Below are positions 29,666 through 39,241 of a stretch of DNA of 64,000 bases, one piece after another. The DNA is taken from the NCBI GenBank assembly GCA_949283655.1, contig CASDTH010000016.1, positions 1-64,000 on the forward strand. The letters run 5' to 3'. The stretch is from an uncultured bacterium. Lineage in GTDB: Bacteria; Bacillota; Clostridia; Oscillospirales; Acutalibacteraceae. Position numbers and translations under genes: made by a program. Every line of letters starts with the position of its first letter. Within the stretch, counting starts at the first letter, position 1. The notes beneath the pieces are model-generated. The model was not told the DNA's origin, made no database searches, and saw only the letters and a list, made by a program, of their open reading frames with translations.

Positions 29666-32600
29666 ATGAAAAAGCTTTTGGCAGGGCTTTTAGCGGCGCT
29701 GATGATTTTTTCAGCGGCGCCAATGACCGGCCTTGCGGCGCAGGCGGAAATTATGCTCGCGGCTGCGTCAGAACGGGCAACGGAGGATTTTTCGTATCAG
29801 GTCTTGGAGGATGGTACGGCGGAGATCACAGGCTACACCGGTTCCGCCGAAGAACTCACGATTCCATCGGAGATTGATGGATATCGGGTGACGAGCATAG
29901 GTGATTCTGCGTTTTCTAGGTGCTATGTTCTAAAAAATATAGCAATCGGCGATAGTGTGGCGAGTATTGGTCGCTTCGCTTTCTATCAATGCACAGGATT
30001 AGAAAATATCAAAATACCAGACAGCGTAATAAAAATTGAAGATAGTGCTTTTGATGGGTGCAGCGCTTTAAAAAGCGTCTCTTTGGGAAGCGGGCTAAAA
30101 AGTTTAGGAAGTGAATCTTTCTCAGAAACGGCTATTACAGAGATTTTTATTCCCAAGAATATAGAGGATATGGGAAATAACTACTACTCTCCTTTTCGAG
30201 ATGTAGAAAAACTAGAGAGAGTTATATTTGAAGACGGGATAACACGTATTCCTTCTTTTGCATTTGCTGGTTGTTCCGGGATAAAAGAAGTTAATATTCC
30301 TGACAGTGTTATTAGTATAGGGGATTATGCCTTCGCGGATTGCACTGGACTGAGAAACATAACGATTCCAGACGGTATAGAGTGTATCGAAATGTCGGCT
30401 TTCAGTGGTTGTTCAGGATTAACAAGTATAGTAATACCAAACAGTGTAATAAGCATTGCAAGCTATGCTTTTGAGGACTGCTCGGGACTAATGAATATAG
30501 AGTTATCAAACAACTTAACGAGTATTGAATCAGAGACTTTTAGAGGGTGTTCAGGACTAACAAGCATAGTGGTGCCCAATAAGGTAACAAACATTGGATA
30601 TTCTGCTTTTGAGGGATGTACGGAATTAGCAAACGTCACAATTTCAAGTAACGTGGAGAGTATTGCTGAGAAAGCCTTTTCCGGATGCACAAGTTTGGTA
30701 AATATCGATGTAGATGTCTCCAATAACTATTATAGCAGTATAGATGGAGTGCTGTTTGACAAGGATGTAACCATATTATACGCTTATCCTGCCGGGAAAA
30801 GTGAACAGTATTATACAATCCCAGATGGAGTATGGAAGATTTCTGAGGGTGCTTTTTCTGGTTGCATTGCTTTGGTAGACGTAACAATGCCGGACAGCAT
30901 AATTGAAATTGGGAACAGTGCATTTGAAGGATGTACGGGATTGGTAAGTTTCAAAATCCCACATGAAGTCACAGGTCTTGCAGAGCGTATTTTAGCAGGA
31001 TGCACAAGCTTGACTGAAATCAATATCCACAAGAATATAACATACATAGGATATGGGGCTTTCGCAGGGTGTACGAGCCTGGAAAGTATAACAATTCCAT
31101 ATAGTGTAACATATATCGATCGGTCGGCTTTTTCTGAATGTACGGGACTGAAAAATGTTATCCTCTCAAGCAATATAACAACAATCAACAGTGGTGTTTT
31201 TTCTGGTTGTACAAGTTTACCAAAGATTATGATTCCTAATGGTGTGACCACTATTGGAGATTTTGCTTTTGCTGGATGCTCCGGCTTACAAGATATTACG
31301 ATTCCTGATAGTGTAACCTTTATTGATAACTATGCTTTTGAAGATTGTATCGGCTTAACGACGCTATTACTTCCAGACAACATAACATCTACCGGATATG
31401 GTGTTTTTAGGGATTGTATTAGCTTAACCGATATTAACATTCCAATTAAATTAACATCCATTGAAAACATGATGTTTGCAGGCTGTGTAAGCTTAACCAA
31501 TATATCTATTACGAATAACATATGTGAAATAGGTAATTATGCTTTTGAAAATTGTACAGGGTTAACAAGCGTTATACTTCCCGAAGGCCTGATAAGCACG
31601 GGATATGCTGCCTTTTACGGTTGCACGGGTCTCACAGATGTTACCATATCGGACGGTATAACAGTTATAGACTACTCATCCTTCAGCGGTTGCACGAATC
31701 TAGCGAACATCCACATTCCAAATAGTGTAACTAGTATCGGAGACCGCGCTTTCGGTGATTGTTCAGGACTAACAAGTATAGTGATACCAGATAGTGTAAC
31801 GGATATTGGAGAATCAGCTTTTTCTGGATGTACAGGATTAGAGAATGTTATTATTGGAGATGGGGTAACATCTCTAAATGGATTTTGGTTTACGGGGAAC
31901 AAGAATCTAAAAAGCGTTAAACTTGGAAGCGGCATAGAGAGTATTGGCGATCATACTTTTGAAGATTGTTCGAGTTTAACAAATATTGAAATCTCATCTA
32001 ATGTGACCTCCATCGGGCTTCAAGCTTTCAGCGGATGTACAAGTATTGAAAGCATTATAATTCCAGAAGGCGTTATAAGTATTGGACAATTTTCGTTTTC
32101 TGACTGTACATCATTGACGAGCATATCGATCCCGGTAAGTATGACGAGTTTTGAATATGGTGCGTTTCGCGGCTGTTCGTCTTTAACCCATGTTTATTAT
32201 GCGGGTTCTCAAGAAATGTGGGAAAAAATTTATAGAAATGGAGAAAATGACCCTTTATTAACTGCTACTATCCACTACAATTGGAATGGTGGTGAGGTGC
32301 ATGAACACCACTATACCGTTCAGCAAATTAGAGAACCAACTTGCACAACACCTGGCGAAATTATTTATATCTGTATATGCGGCCATATTCAAAAAAGAGA
32401 AACTCTTCCCGCTACGGGGCACAGCTATCAAGAAACCATTGTGAAACCGACCTGTACGGAAAAAGGATATATCCTGCATAAATGTACTATCTGCGGAGTC
32501 TTCTACAAAGAAGAAAATGCGGCGGCTTTAGGTCATAAGCCCGGCGAGTGGGTAATCGAGCAGGAGCCGACCTGTGTCACGGACGGGCGCAGGGCGAAAT

Positions 32601-35600
32601 ATTGCACTGTTTGCCATGCGCTTTTGGAAGAGGAAACGCTTCCTGCCACAGGGCACAGCTATCAGGAAACCGTGGTGGAGCCAACCTGCACCACACAAGG
32701 TTACACACTGCACCAATGCTCTGTTTGCGGTGCGTCTTATCAGGATCAGTTTACAGATGCGTTGGGGCATCATGCCGGCGAGTGGGTGATCGAGCGCGAG
32801 CCGACCTGCACAGTGGACGGTATCCGTGTGAAACGATGCACGGTATGTCATGTTGCGTTGGAAACGGAAACGCTGCCCTCTGGGCATCAGTACACCTCTA
32901 CGGTGATCGCGCCAACCTGCACGGAACAGGGGTACACGAAGCACATCTGTCAGGTTTGTGGATTCTCCTACCGGGATCAATACGTAGACGAGCTGGGGCA
33001 CAGGCCGGGCGAGTGGATCACGAAAAAAGAACCCACCTGCATAACGGATGGGGAACGCGTAAAATATTGCACGGTTTGCAATGAGCTGCTTGCAAAGGAA
33101 CCGATTCCTGCAATCGGGCATAACTACAGCCACACCGTTGTGCCACCCACCTGCACAGAGCAGGGGTATACCCAGCATGATTGCAAAAACTGCGGCGATA
33201 CTTACCGCGATAGCTTTGTAGAGGCCACCGGTCATACGGAAAGCGCTTGGGTTATTCAGAAAGAGCCAACCTGCACTGCAAACGGGAACCGCTATAAATA
33301 TTGCACGGTTTGTGATGCTGTCATCTGCTCAGAAGTCCTTCCGGCGTTAGGCCATTCGTATCAGGAAACGGTCATCGCGCCGGACTGCACACATGGCGGC
33401 TACACGCAATACACCTGTGAACGCTGCGGCCACCAATACCGGGATCATGCGACTGATCCGCTTGGGCATTCCTTCGGTGAATGGGTGACCGACAAACAAG
33501 CCACTGTCCTGGTGGAGGGCGCAAAGCATCGTGAGTGCAGCGTATGCGGTTTTGTGGAAAAGGTTGTCATTCCCAAGACGGAAATCGACCTCTCGGAGAC
33601 GGAGGAATATGGCCTGTGTAATTTTACCGTTGTGAACGCTCAGACGCGCGAACCGATTCAAAATGCGAGCATTTACATTGAGACGGAGAACGAGGGCGAA
33701 TGCACGCTGCAAACCGATGCGGCGGGCAAGGTGAGCCAGATCCTCCCCGTCGGTACGCTTACCATTTCCGCTTATGCGGACGGCTGCCTGACGCGGAACC
33801 TAAATATCAAGGTTAAGCCCGGTGAGCAGGATATCCCCGTAATTGGTCTGAGCGATAAGCCGACCTATGAGGCAGAGCTCACATCGCATTTGATGACCTA
33901 TGAAGAGATCGTAGAAGCCGGAATTGACGTCACGGCCCCGGGGAACAATCATGTTTACAAATATGAATTAAAGCTTGAGTTTGAACCGGAGATCGATTGG
34001 TATAGCTTGTTTTACTACATGAACGGCAATGGGGAAATTATCGGCGGCGGCGGTTCCGGTGGTTCCGGCGGTTCCGACGGCGGTTCTGGTGGTTCCGGCG
34101 GCGTAGTGTGGATTCCCAATGGCGGCGGTTCTGGCAGCGGGCATTTCTTCATCCCGGATAGCGGCGATGGCGAGCCGGTCACGATCTACCCGGTCAGTGA
34201 GCGATTCTACCTGATTATCCGTGGTGAGGTGAAGTGGCTGAAGGAGATGTTTGATGTAGAGATGCTTATCATCAACAACTCTATGACCGACACGTTGGAG
34301 AATTTGACGGCCACTCTAACGCTGCCCGATGGCCTTTCGCTGGCTCAAATGGTAGAGGATCAGCAAGCTTTAACACAGCATATCGACCATATTGCGGAGG
34401 GTCAAAGCGAAACCGTGCATTGGTATGTCCGAGGCGACAAGGCGGGGAGCTATGGCATCAGCGCAAGGCTGCAGGGAACGGTTATGCCCTTTGAGGAAGA
34501 GATTGACGAGATTTATGAGGGCAAAAACCAGATCCAGGTTTGGGCAGGCGATGCGCTTCATCTGCATTTTGAATTCCCCAATGCCGCGTATTACGGCGAG
34601 GATTATCCCGTTACTGTAACGTTGACGAATGTTTCGGATATTACGCTGTATAACGTCAGCCATAAGATCCAGATCGTTCAGGGCATGGAGTATTATTACG
34701 CTGATGGAACCAGCAAGAAAAAAATTGAAACCTCCGGCTGGTATAGCGAGGGCGTAAAGGAATTTAAGCCAGGAGATCAAATCATCATTGAGGCCTCCGT
34801 TAACATCTTCTTTGAATCAGAGAGGATGGAAGCAAAGCTGCAAAGCCTGATCGGCCTTATTGACGGAATGGAACAACTATACAATGGCTTTAAAGCGATC
34901 CAGGCTGCGACAGATATTTTAGGTGCAATGATCGGATGTGTCAGCAGTTGCGTCAAAGCCATAGATAATTTCCTGACGAGTCCCAGCCTTCTCCCCGATA
35001 CAAAGCTCTCCTTGTTCCAGTCGTTGTATCGTTCAATTTCGGATCTGGCGCTATCCTATAGCACCAGCGGAAGCAGCACGCTCGATTCCGCGATCCGGCT
35101 TTCTAACACCGGACTGAGCAACACCCTAAAAGCAATTACAGACGATCCGGCAGCATGGCTTGAAGCCTCTACGGTTGACGATATCAAACGGGTGATAAGC
35201 GAAGTCAACTCGCTCGCGGGTCAGGCTTCCTCACGGGGGACAACCTCAAGGGAATTCAATATTTTTGATTCCCTGAGAACTGCTATTTCCGCTATCCCGA
35301 TTCGGTTTGCGCTTCAGAGCGTCATCATGACGGAGGACGAGCACAATACAACCAGCATTCCGTGGTCTTATTCTGTTTCAGAGGCCGGGCCGCAATACTT
35401 TGGCGTGTCAAATGTCAGCGGATATGTATCTTCTCTTGTTCGCGGTGCGGCAGCCCAGATGTATGATGATTTGATGCCAGGATATACCCATCTGATGCCC
35501 GGCTTAGACGATCCATTTAATTATGATGAAGTAGTAAGGGTTATTCAGGCAACAGAAGATGAAATCGCGCTCTTCAAGGCGAAAGATGCCACTGGCGAGG

Positions 35601-36727
35601 TGTCCTATAAGGCATGGGTCGAGCCCAATAGCACCAAAAACACCTATAGCCGCATGGTAAAAACGGAAGAAAGCGCCTTTATCCTTGCATGCGATAATGA
35701 TACGGCAGTGCTGGAAAACGGCGTGCTCACTTTCACTGGCGATGGTATGATTTCCGTTACGCCAACGACGCTGACAGGCGGCACTCTTTATGTCGAAGAC
35801 AGTGAAGGGAATCTGTATACGTTCCAAATTGAAGTCGTACCGCAGCACACCTGTGAGGCTGGCGAGTGGGAGACAATTTTCAGCCCCACGGATGAGTATG
35901 ATGGGTTTGCCGTAAAATGCTGCAAGACCTGCGGTGAGATCATGGAGATCAAGCTCCTGTCACACGAAGCAATTTGTGAGAGCCACACCTTCAGCGATTG
36001 GAGTGTGGAAGAAGAAGCTACCTGCTCCACGCCCGGTATCCAGACCCGCACCTGCACAACCTGCGGCTATGTGGAATCCAAATTTACCGCAGTGACGGAA
36101 AACCACAGCGTAGCAGATTGGAGCGTTGTTACCGAGCCCACCTGCACAACAGAAGGGTTGAAAAAAGGCGTTTGCCAGATTTGCGGCGTGGAAATCACGG
36201 AATCCATCCCGAAGCTCACACATGAGGCGGATGAAAATGCTTGGATCATTGTGAAAGAGCCGACAGAAACAGAGGATGGTTTGAAAGTTCTCAAATGCAA
36301 GTATTGCGGCGAGGTGCTCAAGGAGGAGGTCATCCCGGCTACCGGCAGCGAGACAGATCCCGAAGTGCCCGAGAAAGCCACCCTCACCCTGACCCTCGAC
36401 GGGCAGGCGGTGGAAGGCGATGTGGCCTATGTGAAGCTACCATCCGTCCTGATGATGTATAAAAACCATTCCGCCACACTGGGCTTTGCGTTCGATCAAG
36501 AGGTCGAGGTGGCGAGCGTCAACTGGAGCTACGCCAGCTGGTCGGTGGACAGCCCCGAGGCGAACATCGAATCGCCCACCAGCGCGGAAACCGTCATCCG
36601 CCCGAATGGTAAGGGTATCGGCGCACGCTCCACCTGGGTGACGCTTACGGTGACGGATGTGGACGGCAATACCTACCAACAGACCGTTAAGGTGCGCTTC
36701 TACAAGTGGGATTGGCAGCGCAAGTGA
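29666..36727 (+). CDS. Giant secreted protein: BspA-type leucine-rich repeats, CxxC repeats, Gly/Ser linker and Ig-like C-terminus
   Basis: 2353 residues from the ATG at 29666, chosen because GGAGG lies about 10 nt upstream and the product then opens with MKKLLAGLLAALMIFSAAP, a signal peptide. Domains: 31 LRR_5 (BspA/Treponema pallidum-type) repeats of about 23 residues, pattern IGxxAFxGCTGLTxIxIPxSVT (about 77-846); 11 repeats with a CxxC pair and GH/PTC spacing (about 880-1300); a carboxypeptidase-regulatory-like beta domain (about 1315-1400); a Gly/Ser linker (about 1460-1493); an unassigned region of about 560 residues; four more CxxC repeats (about 2058-2228); and an Ig-like end. No LPXTG or S-layer motif was seen. 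BspA-LRR proteins bind host matrix or other bacteria. The LRR part is visibly AT-richer than the rest. Confidence 0.9.
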   Translation: MKKLLAGLLAALMIFSAAPMTGLAAQAEIMLAAASERATEDFSYQVLEDGTAEITGYTGSAEELTIPSEIDGYRVTSIGDSAFSRCYVLKNIAIGDSVASIGRFAFYQCTGLENIKIPDSVIKIEDSAFDGCSALKSVSLGSGLKSLGSESFSETAITEIFIPKNIEDMGNNYYSPFRDVEKLERVIFEDGITRIPSFAFAGCSGIKEVNIPDSVISIGDYAFADCTGLRNITIPDGIECIEMSAFSGCSGLTSIVIPNSVISIASYAFEDCSGLMNIELSNNLTSIESETFRGCSGLTSIVVPNKVTNIGYSAFEGCTELANVTISSNVESIAEKAFSGCTSLVNIDVDVSNNYYSSIDGVLFDKDVTILYAYPAGKSEQYYTIPDGVWKISEGAFSGCIALVDVTMPDSIIEIGNSAFEGCTGLVSFKIPHEVTGLAERILAGCTSLTEINIHKNITYIGYGAFAGCTSLESITIPYSVTYIDRSAFSECTGLKNVILSSNITTINSGVFSGCTSLPKIMIPNGVTTIGDFAFAGCSGLQDITIPDSVTFIDNYAFEDCIGLTTLLLPDNITSTGYGVFRDCISLTDINIPIKLTSIENMMFAGCVSLTNISITNNICEIGNYAFENCTGLTSVILPEGLISTGYAAFYGCTGLTDVTISDGITVIDYSSFSGCTNLANIHIPNSVTSIGDRAFGDCSGLTSIVIPDSVTDIGESAFSGCTGLENVIIGDGVTSLNGFWFTGNKNLKSVKLGSGIESIGDHTFEDCSSLTNIEISSNVTSIGLQAFSGCTSIESIIIPEGVISIGQFSFSDCTSLTSISIPVSMTSFEYGAFRGCSSLTHVYYAGSQEMWEKIYRNGENDPLLTATIHYNWNGGEVHEHHYTVQQIREPTCTTPGEIIYICICGHIQKRETLPATGHSYQETIVKPTCTEKGYILHKCTICGVFYKEENAAALGHKPGEWVIEQEPTCVTDGRRAKYCTVCHALLEEETLPATGHSYQETVVEPTCTTQGYTLHQCSVCGASYQDQFTDALGHHAGEWVIEREPTCTVDGIRVKRCTVCHVALETETLPSGHQYTSTVIAPTCTEQGYTKHICQVCGFSYRDQYVDELGHRPGEWITKKEPTCITDGERVKYCTVCNELLAKEPIPAIGHNYSHTVVPPTCTEQGYTQHDCKNCGDTYRDSFVEATGHTESAWVIQKEPTCTANGNRYKYCTVCDAVICSEVLPALGHSYQETVIAPDCTHGGYTQYTCERCGHQYRDHATDPLGHSFGEWVTDKQATVLVEGAKHRECSVCGFVEKVVIPKTEIDLSETEEYGLCNFTVVNAQTREPIQNASIYIETENEGECTLQTDAAGKVSQILPVGTLTISAYADGCLTRNLNIKVKPGEQDIPVIGLSDKPTYEAELTSHLMTYEEIVEAGIDVTAPGNNHVYKYELKLEFEPEIDWYSLFYYMNGNGEIIGGGGSGGSGGSDGGSGGSGGVVWIPNGGGSGSGHFFIPDSGDGEPVTIYPVSERFYLIIRGEVKWLKEMFDVEMLIINNSMTDTLENLTATLTLPDGLSLAQMVEDQQALTQHIDHIAEGQSETVHWYVRGDKAGSYGISARLQGTVMPFEEEIDEIYEGKNQIQVWAGDALHLHFEFPNAAYYGEDYPVTVTLTNVSDITLYNVSHKIQIVQGMEYYYADGTSKKKIETSGWYSEGVKEFKPGDQIIIEASVNIFFESERMEAKLQSLIGLIDGMEQLYNGFKAIQAATDILGAMIGCVSSCVKAIDNFLTSPSLLPDTKLSLFQSLYRSISDLALSYSTSGSSTLDSAIRLSNTGLSNTLKAITDDPAAWLEASTVDDIKRVISEVNSLAGQASSRGTTSREFNIFDSLRTAISAIPIRFALQSVIMTEDEHNTTSIPWSYSVSEAGPQYFGVSNVSGYVSSLVRGAAAQMYDDLMPGYTHLMPGLDDPFNYDEVVRVIQATEDEIALFKAKDATGEVSYKAWVEPNSTKNTYSRMVKTEESAFILACDNDTAVLENGVLTFTGDGMISVTPTTLTGGTLYVEDSEGNLYTFQIEVVPQHTCEAGEWETIFSPTDEYDGFAVKCCKTCGEIMEIKLLSHEAICESHTFSDWSVEEEATCSTPGIQTRTCTTCGYVESKFTAVTENHSVADWSVVTEPTCTTEGLKKGVCQICGVEITESIPKLTHEADENAWIIVKEPTETEDGLKVLKCKYCGEVLKEEVIPATGSETDPEVPEKATLTLTLDGQAVEGDVAYVKLPSVLMMYKNHSATLGFAFDQEVEVASVNWSYASWSVDSPEANIESPTSAETVIRPNGKGIGARSTWVTLTVTDVDGNTYQQTVKVRFYKWDWQRK
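29893..32205 (+). repeat. Tandem array of 31 leucine-rich repeats inside the surface-protein gene
   Basis: About 69-bp units encoding 23 residues each; repeats 4 and 11 carry insertions (the latter an SxDGVLFDKD-type segment common in BspA proteins). DNA copies are diverged, so the array looks old rather than freshly expanded. AT-rich compared with the following CxxC-coding part. Confidence 0.85.
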
Positions 36728-36778
36728 CGCAGCCCATCGCCTGATTTTTTGTCAACAAGTTTTACACTTCCATACACA

Positions 36779-36824
36779 GCCCGGCGAGCGTATCTGGGGG
36801 GACGCGTTCGCCGGGCCTCTTTTT
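36779..36824 (+). terminator. Rho-independent terminator of the surface-protein gene
   Basis: GCCCGGCGA pairs with TCGCCGGGC, followed by CTCTTTTTTTCC. Confidence 0.85.
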
Positions 36825-36880
36825 TTCCGGCTGCGGGAAGGCGCTGTTCTTTTCCCGCGTTTTATGTTATACTGATATTA

Positions 36881-36994
36881 GCATCCATATACAAGGGGAA
36901 CATCGCCGCCCGGCGTGCTCGAGCGGGCGCTCGCTGCGTTCTCGGGCGCGGTCACGGCGCTGAAAACCGATGGGGACCCCCTGTACACAGATGC
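36881..36994. mobile_element. MITE-like inverted-repeat element, 114-bp copy
   Basis: Left end GCATCCATATACAAGGGG, right end (reverse complement) GCATCTGTGTACAGGGGG. The first about 60 bp and last about 30 bp match the 278-bp copy at 27538-27815, with the middle missing: an internal deletion derivative. Confidence 0.65.
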
Positions 36995-37034
36995 GATCAG
37001 TGAGGCCATACTGGGGAGGGTGTGATCGATCGGA

Positions 37035-38297
37035 ATGGCGCGTATACAAGGCCGCTTCCCCGGCAGGGAGGCGGTGGACAACCTGCTTGCCTTTTTGAAA
37101 TGGATGATGCTGGCATTGGTATGCGGCCTTGTGATCGGCCTTGCCGGGACGGCGTTTCATTTCTGCCTCGATTTCGCGCAGCGGGCCAGGCAGACGTATC
37201 CGTGGCTCATCTGGCTGCTGCCGTTGGGCGGTGTGCTGATTACGGCGCTTTACCGCTGGGGCGGCATTCAAAATGACCGCGGCACCAATTTCGTACTCAT
37301 TGCCGTGCGCGCGAATGAAAAGCTCTCCTTCAAAACAGCGCCGCTGATTTTTGTAAGCACATTTTTTACGCATCTTCTCGGCGGCTCCGCAGGGCGGGAG
37401 GGAGCCGCGCTTCAGCTGGGCGGCAGCCTCGCGGCAAAGCTGGGCAGGCTGCTTCATCTGGATGAAAAGGATGCGCGGATTCTCACCATGTGCGGCATGA
37501 GCGCTGCGTTTTCCGCCCTGTTTGGCACGCCGGTGACCTCGGCGATTTTCTCCATGGAGGTCATCAGCGTCGGCGTGATGTACTATTCGGCGATTGTGCC
37601 ATGCGTTCTTTCTGCAATTGTGGGAAATCAGGTGGCCGCCCTGTTTGGCGTGCAGCCGGTCTCATTTGCGCTCGCCGGAGTGCCGGAGCTGTCAGCGCCG
37701 GGGCTTGCAAGGGTGATTTTGCTCGGTGTGCTGTGCGCAGTGCTGAGCATCCTGTTCTGTGTGTGTATGCATCAGTCCGCCGCGCTTTACAAGCGGCTGA
37801 TCCCCAATAAATTCCTCTGCGCCGCTGTGGGCGGCCTTTTGGTGGCGTTGCTCACGCTGGCGGTCGGGTCGCGGGATTATAACGGCGCGGGCATGGAGGT
37901 CATCGCGCGCGCGGTTGCGGGCCAGGCGCGCCCAGAGGCCTTTGCGCTCAAGCTCCTGTTTACCGCTTTGACATTGGGCGCGGGCTTCAAGGGCGGCGAG
38001 ATTGTGCCGGCCTTTTTCACAGGGGCCACGTTTGGGAATGTGATGGGAAAGCTTTTGGGCCTGTCGCCCTCCTTCGGTGCAGGCCTGGGGCTGGTTGCCC
38101 TGTTCTGCGGCGTGACGAATTGCCCCATCAGCTCCCTGATGCTCAGTGTGGAGCTGTTTGGAGCGCGGGGCTTCCCGCTTTTCGCGCTGGTGGTGGCGGT
38201 GAGCTTTATGCTCTCCGGCTATTACGGTTTATACAGTGAGCAGAAAATTATCTATTCCAAGTTTAAACCCGAATTTATTGATAAGAAGGCGGAGTAA
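37035..38297 (+). CDS. ClC-family voltage-gated chloride or fluoride channel
   Basis: 420 residues, ten or more membrane segments, no CBS or TrkA regulatory domain. The anion-pore motifs are GGSAGREGAALQLGG (GREGP-like), ALFGTPVTSAIFSMEV and GAGFKGGEIVPAFFTGATFG. The GREG-plus-FGTP pattern and the bare transmembrane core resemble the CLC-F type that exports fluoride, but that group is usually preceded by a fluoride riboswitch and none was seen; a repeat element sits directly upstream instead. GGAGGG is 14 nt before the ATG, an unusually long spacing. Substrate left open. Confidence 0.88.
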   Translation: MARIQGRFPGREAVDNLLAFLKWMMLALVCGLVIGLAGTAFHFCLDFAQRARQTYPWLIWLLPLGGVLITALYRWGGIQNDRGTNFVLIAVRANEKLSFKTAPLIFVSTFFTHLLGGSAGREGAALQLGGSLAAKLGRLLHLDEKDARILTMCGMSAAFSALFGTPVTSAIFSMEVISVGVMYYSAIVPCVLSAIVGNQVAALFGVQPVSFALAGVPELSAPGLARVILLGVLCAVLSILFCVCMHQSAALYKRLIPNKFLCAAVGGLLVALLTLAVGSRDYNGAGMEVIARAVAGQARPEAFALKLLFTALTLGAGFKGGEIVPAFFTGATFGNVMGKLLGLSPSFGAGLGLVALFCGVTNCPISSLMLSVELFGARGFPLFALVVAVSFMLSGYYGLYSEQKIIYSKFKPEFIDKKAE

Positions 38298-38325
38298 AAA
38301 GAAGCTGATGGCTGGGAGGTTCATG

Positions 38326-38613
38326 ATGAATCAACAAAAAATTGACCGGATCAATTTTCTTGCGCGCAAGTCACGCGAGCAGGGGCTGACGGATGTAGAA
38401 AAAGAGGAACAGCTTGCCCTGCGGCAGGAGTATGTGGCGGCGTTTCGGCAAAGCCTGACTGACCAGCTGGATCATACCTGGGTGGTCGATGAAAAGGGAA
38501 ACCGGCGCAGGCTTGAGCGGCGGCCGGGCGCACGCAAAGAGAAACCAGCCCCGGGCGAGCCTGTGCCGGTAAAGATTATGATTGAGAAAAACGGAAAAGA
38601 GACGGTGAATTAA
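38326..38613 (+). CDS. DUF896 family protein (YnzC-like)
   Basis: 95 residues from the ATG at 38326 with GGGAGG 6 nt upstream; the ATG at 38323 is an alternative. The N-terminal helical hairpin (KIDRINFLARKSREQGLT then EKEEQLALRQEYV) is the DUF896 signature. In Bacillus subtilis the relative YnzC is in the SOS operon, but its function is unknown. The protein has a basic C-terminal extension of about 20 residues beyond the usual 77. A small inverted repeat begins 6 bp after the stop. Confidence 0.85.
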   Translation: MNQQKIDRINFLARKSREQGLTDVEKEEQLALRQEYVAAFRQSLTDQLDHTWVVDEKGNRRRLERRPGARKEKPAPGEPVPVKIMIEKNGKETVN

Positions 38614-38618
38614 CCTCT

Positions 38619-38697
38619 GCATCCGTGTACAGAGGGAGGCATTGGCTTTTCGCAGTGTGGCCGCACGCTGACGGCAATGCCCTTTGGATACGAATGC
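38619..38697. mobile_element. MITE-like inverted-repeat element, 79-bp minimal copy
   Basis: Left end GCATCCGTGTACAGAGGG, right end (reverse complement) GCATTCGTATCCAAAGGG, followed on both arms by GCATTG. Little more than the two ends remain. It fills the gap between the DUF896 gene and the rhodanese gene. Confidence 0.55.
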
Positions 38698-38719
38698 TTG
38701 CAGAAAAGGAGAAGGAACG

Positions 38720-39181
38720 ATGCCTGCCAAAAAATATCATGTGGTGATTGCCTTATTGCTGGCGCTGGCCTGTGCGATGGCCTCCATCTTTTCCGGCTGC
38801 GGGCCGCAGGATGTGCCGGAGGAGGGCCTGACGGCTCCCTCGCTTTCAGAGGAAGAGACGCTCCCCGGCTACCATCGGATTACGGCGCAGCAGGCAAAGC
38901 AACGGATGGATAGCGGCGAGCCCTATATTCTGCTGGATGTACGCAGCCAGGTGGAGCACAATCTCGAGCATATTGAGGGGGATCTTTTGATTCCGCACCG
39001 GGAGATTGAAGAGAAAGCCCCGCAACTGTTGCCTGATAAACATCAAACCATTCTGATCTATTGTGCGAGCGGCGTGCGCAGTAAAACGGCGGCCGAGACG
39101 CTGTTGCGTTTGGGATACACGGATGTGTACGATTTTGGCGCAATTACAGATTGGCCCTACGGCGTGGTGACAGAAAAATAG
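38720..39181 (+). CDS. Rhodanese-domain lipoprotein
   Basis: 153 residues from the ATG at 38720, preceded by AAGGAGAAGG; an earlier in-frame ATG lies inside the repeat element. Signal peptide with lipobox ending FSGC (Cys27 would carry the lipid), a short linker, then a single rhodanese domain with LLDVRSQVEH, the active-site loop YCASGVRS (Cys about 114) and an LGYTDVYDFGAI C-terminus. Rhodaneses move sulfane sulfur; the extracellular location implies a thiol or sulfide-related role outside the membrane. Confidence 0.9.
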   Translation: MPAKKYHVVIALLLALACAMASIFSGCGPQDVPEEGLTAPSLSEEETLPGYHRITAQQAKQRMDSGEPYILLDVRSQVEHNLEHIEGDLLIPHREIEEKAPQLLPDKHQTILIYCASGVRSKTAAETLLRLGYTDVYDFGAITDWPYGVVTEK

Positions 39182-39241
39182 AGAGGGGCATGTGCTGAAG
39201 CCCTATCTATGGTTTTGTTGTTCAGTTGCCGGGCGGCGGAG

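Larger units (their letters stand above)
36728..37034. other. 307-bp intergenic region
   Basis: Contains the terminator of the surface-protein gene (36779-36824) and the 114-bp inverted-repeat copy (36881-36994), which ends 40 bp before the ClC start. No fluoride (crcB) riboswitch motif was recognised here. Confidence 0.6.

Noticed and set aside
37038..37060. GTATACAAGG at the start of the ClC gene as another repeat copy
   Set aside because: Only ten bases match and they lie inside conserved coding sequence.
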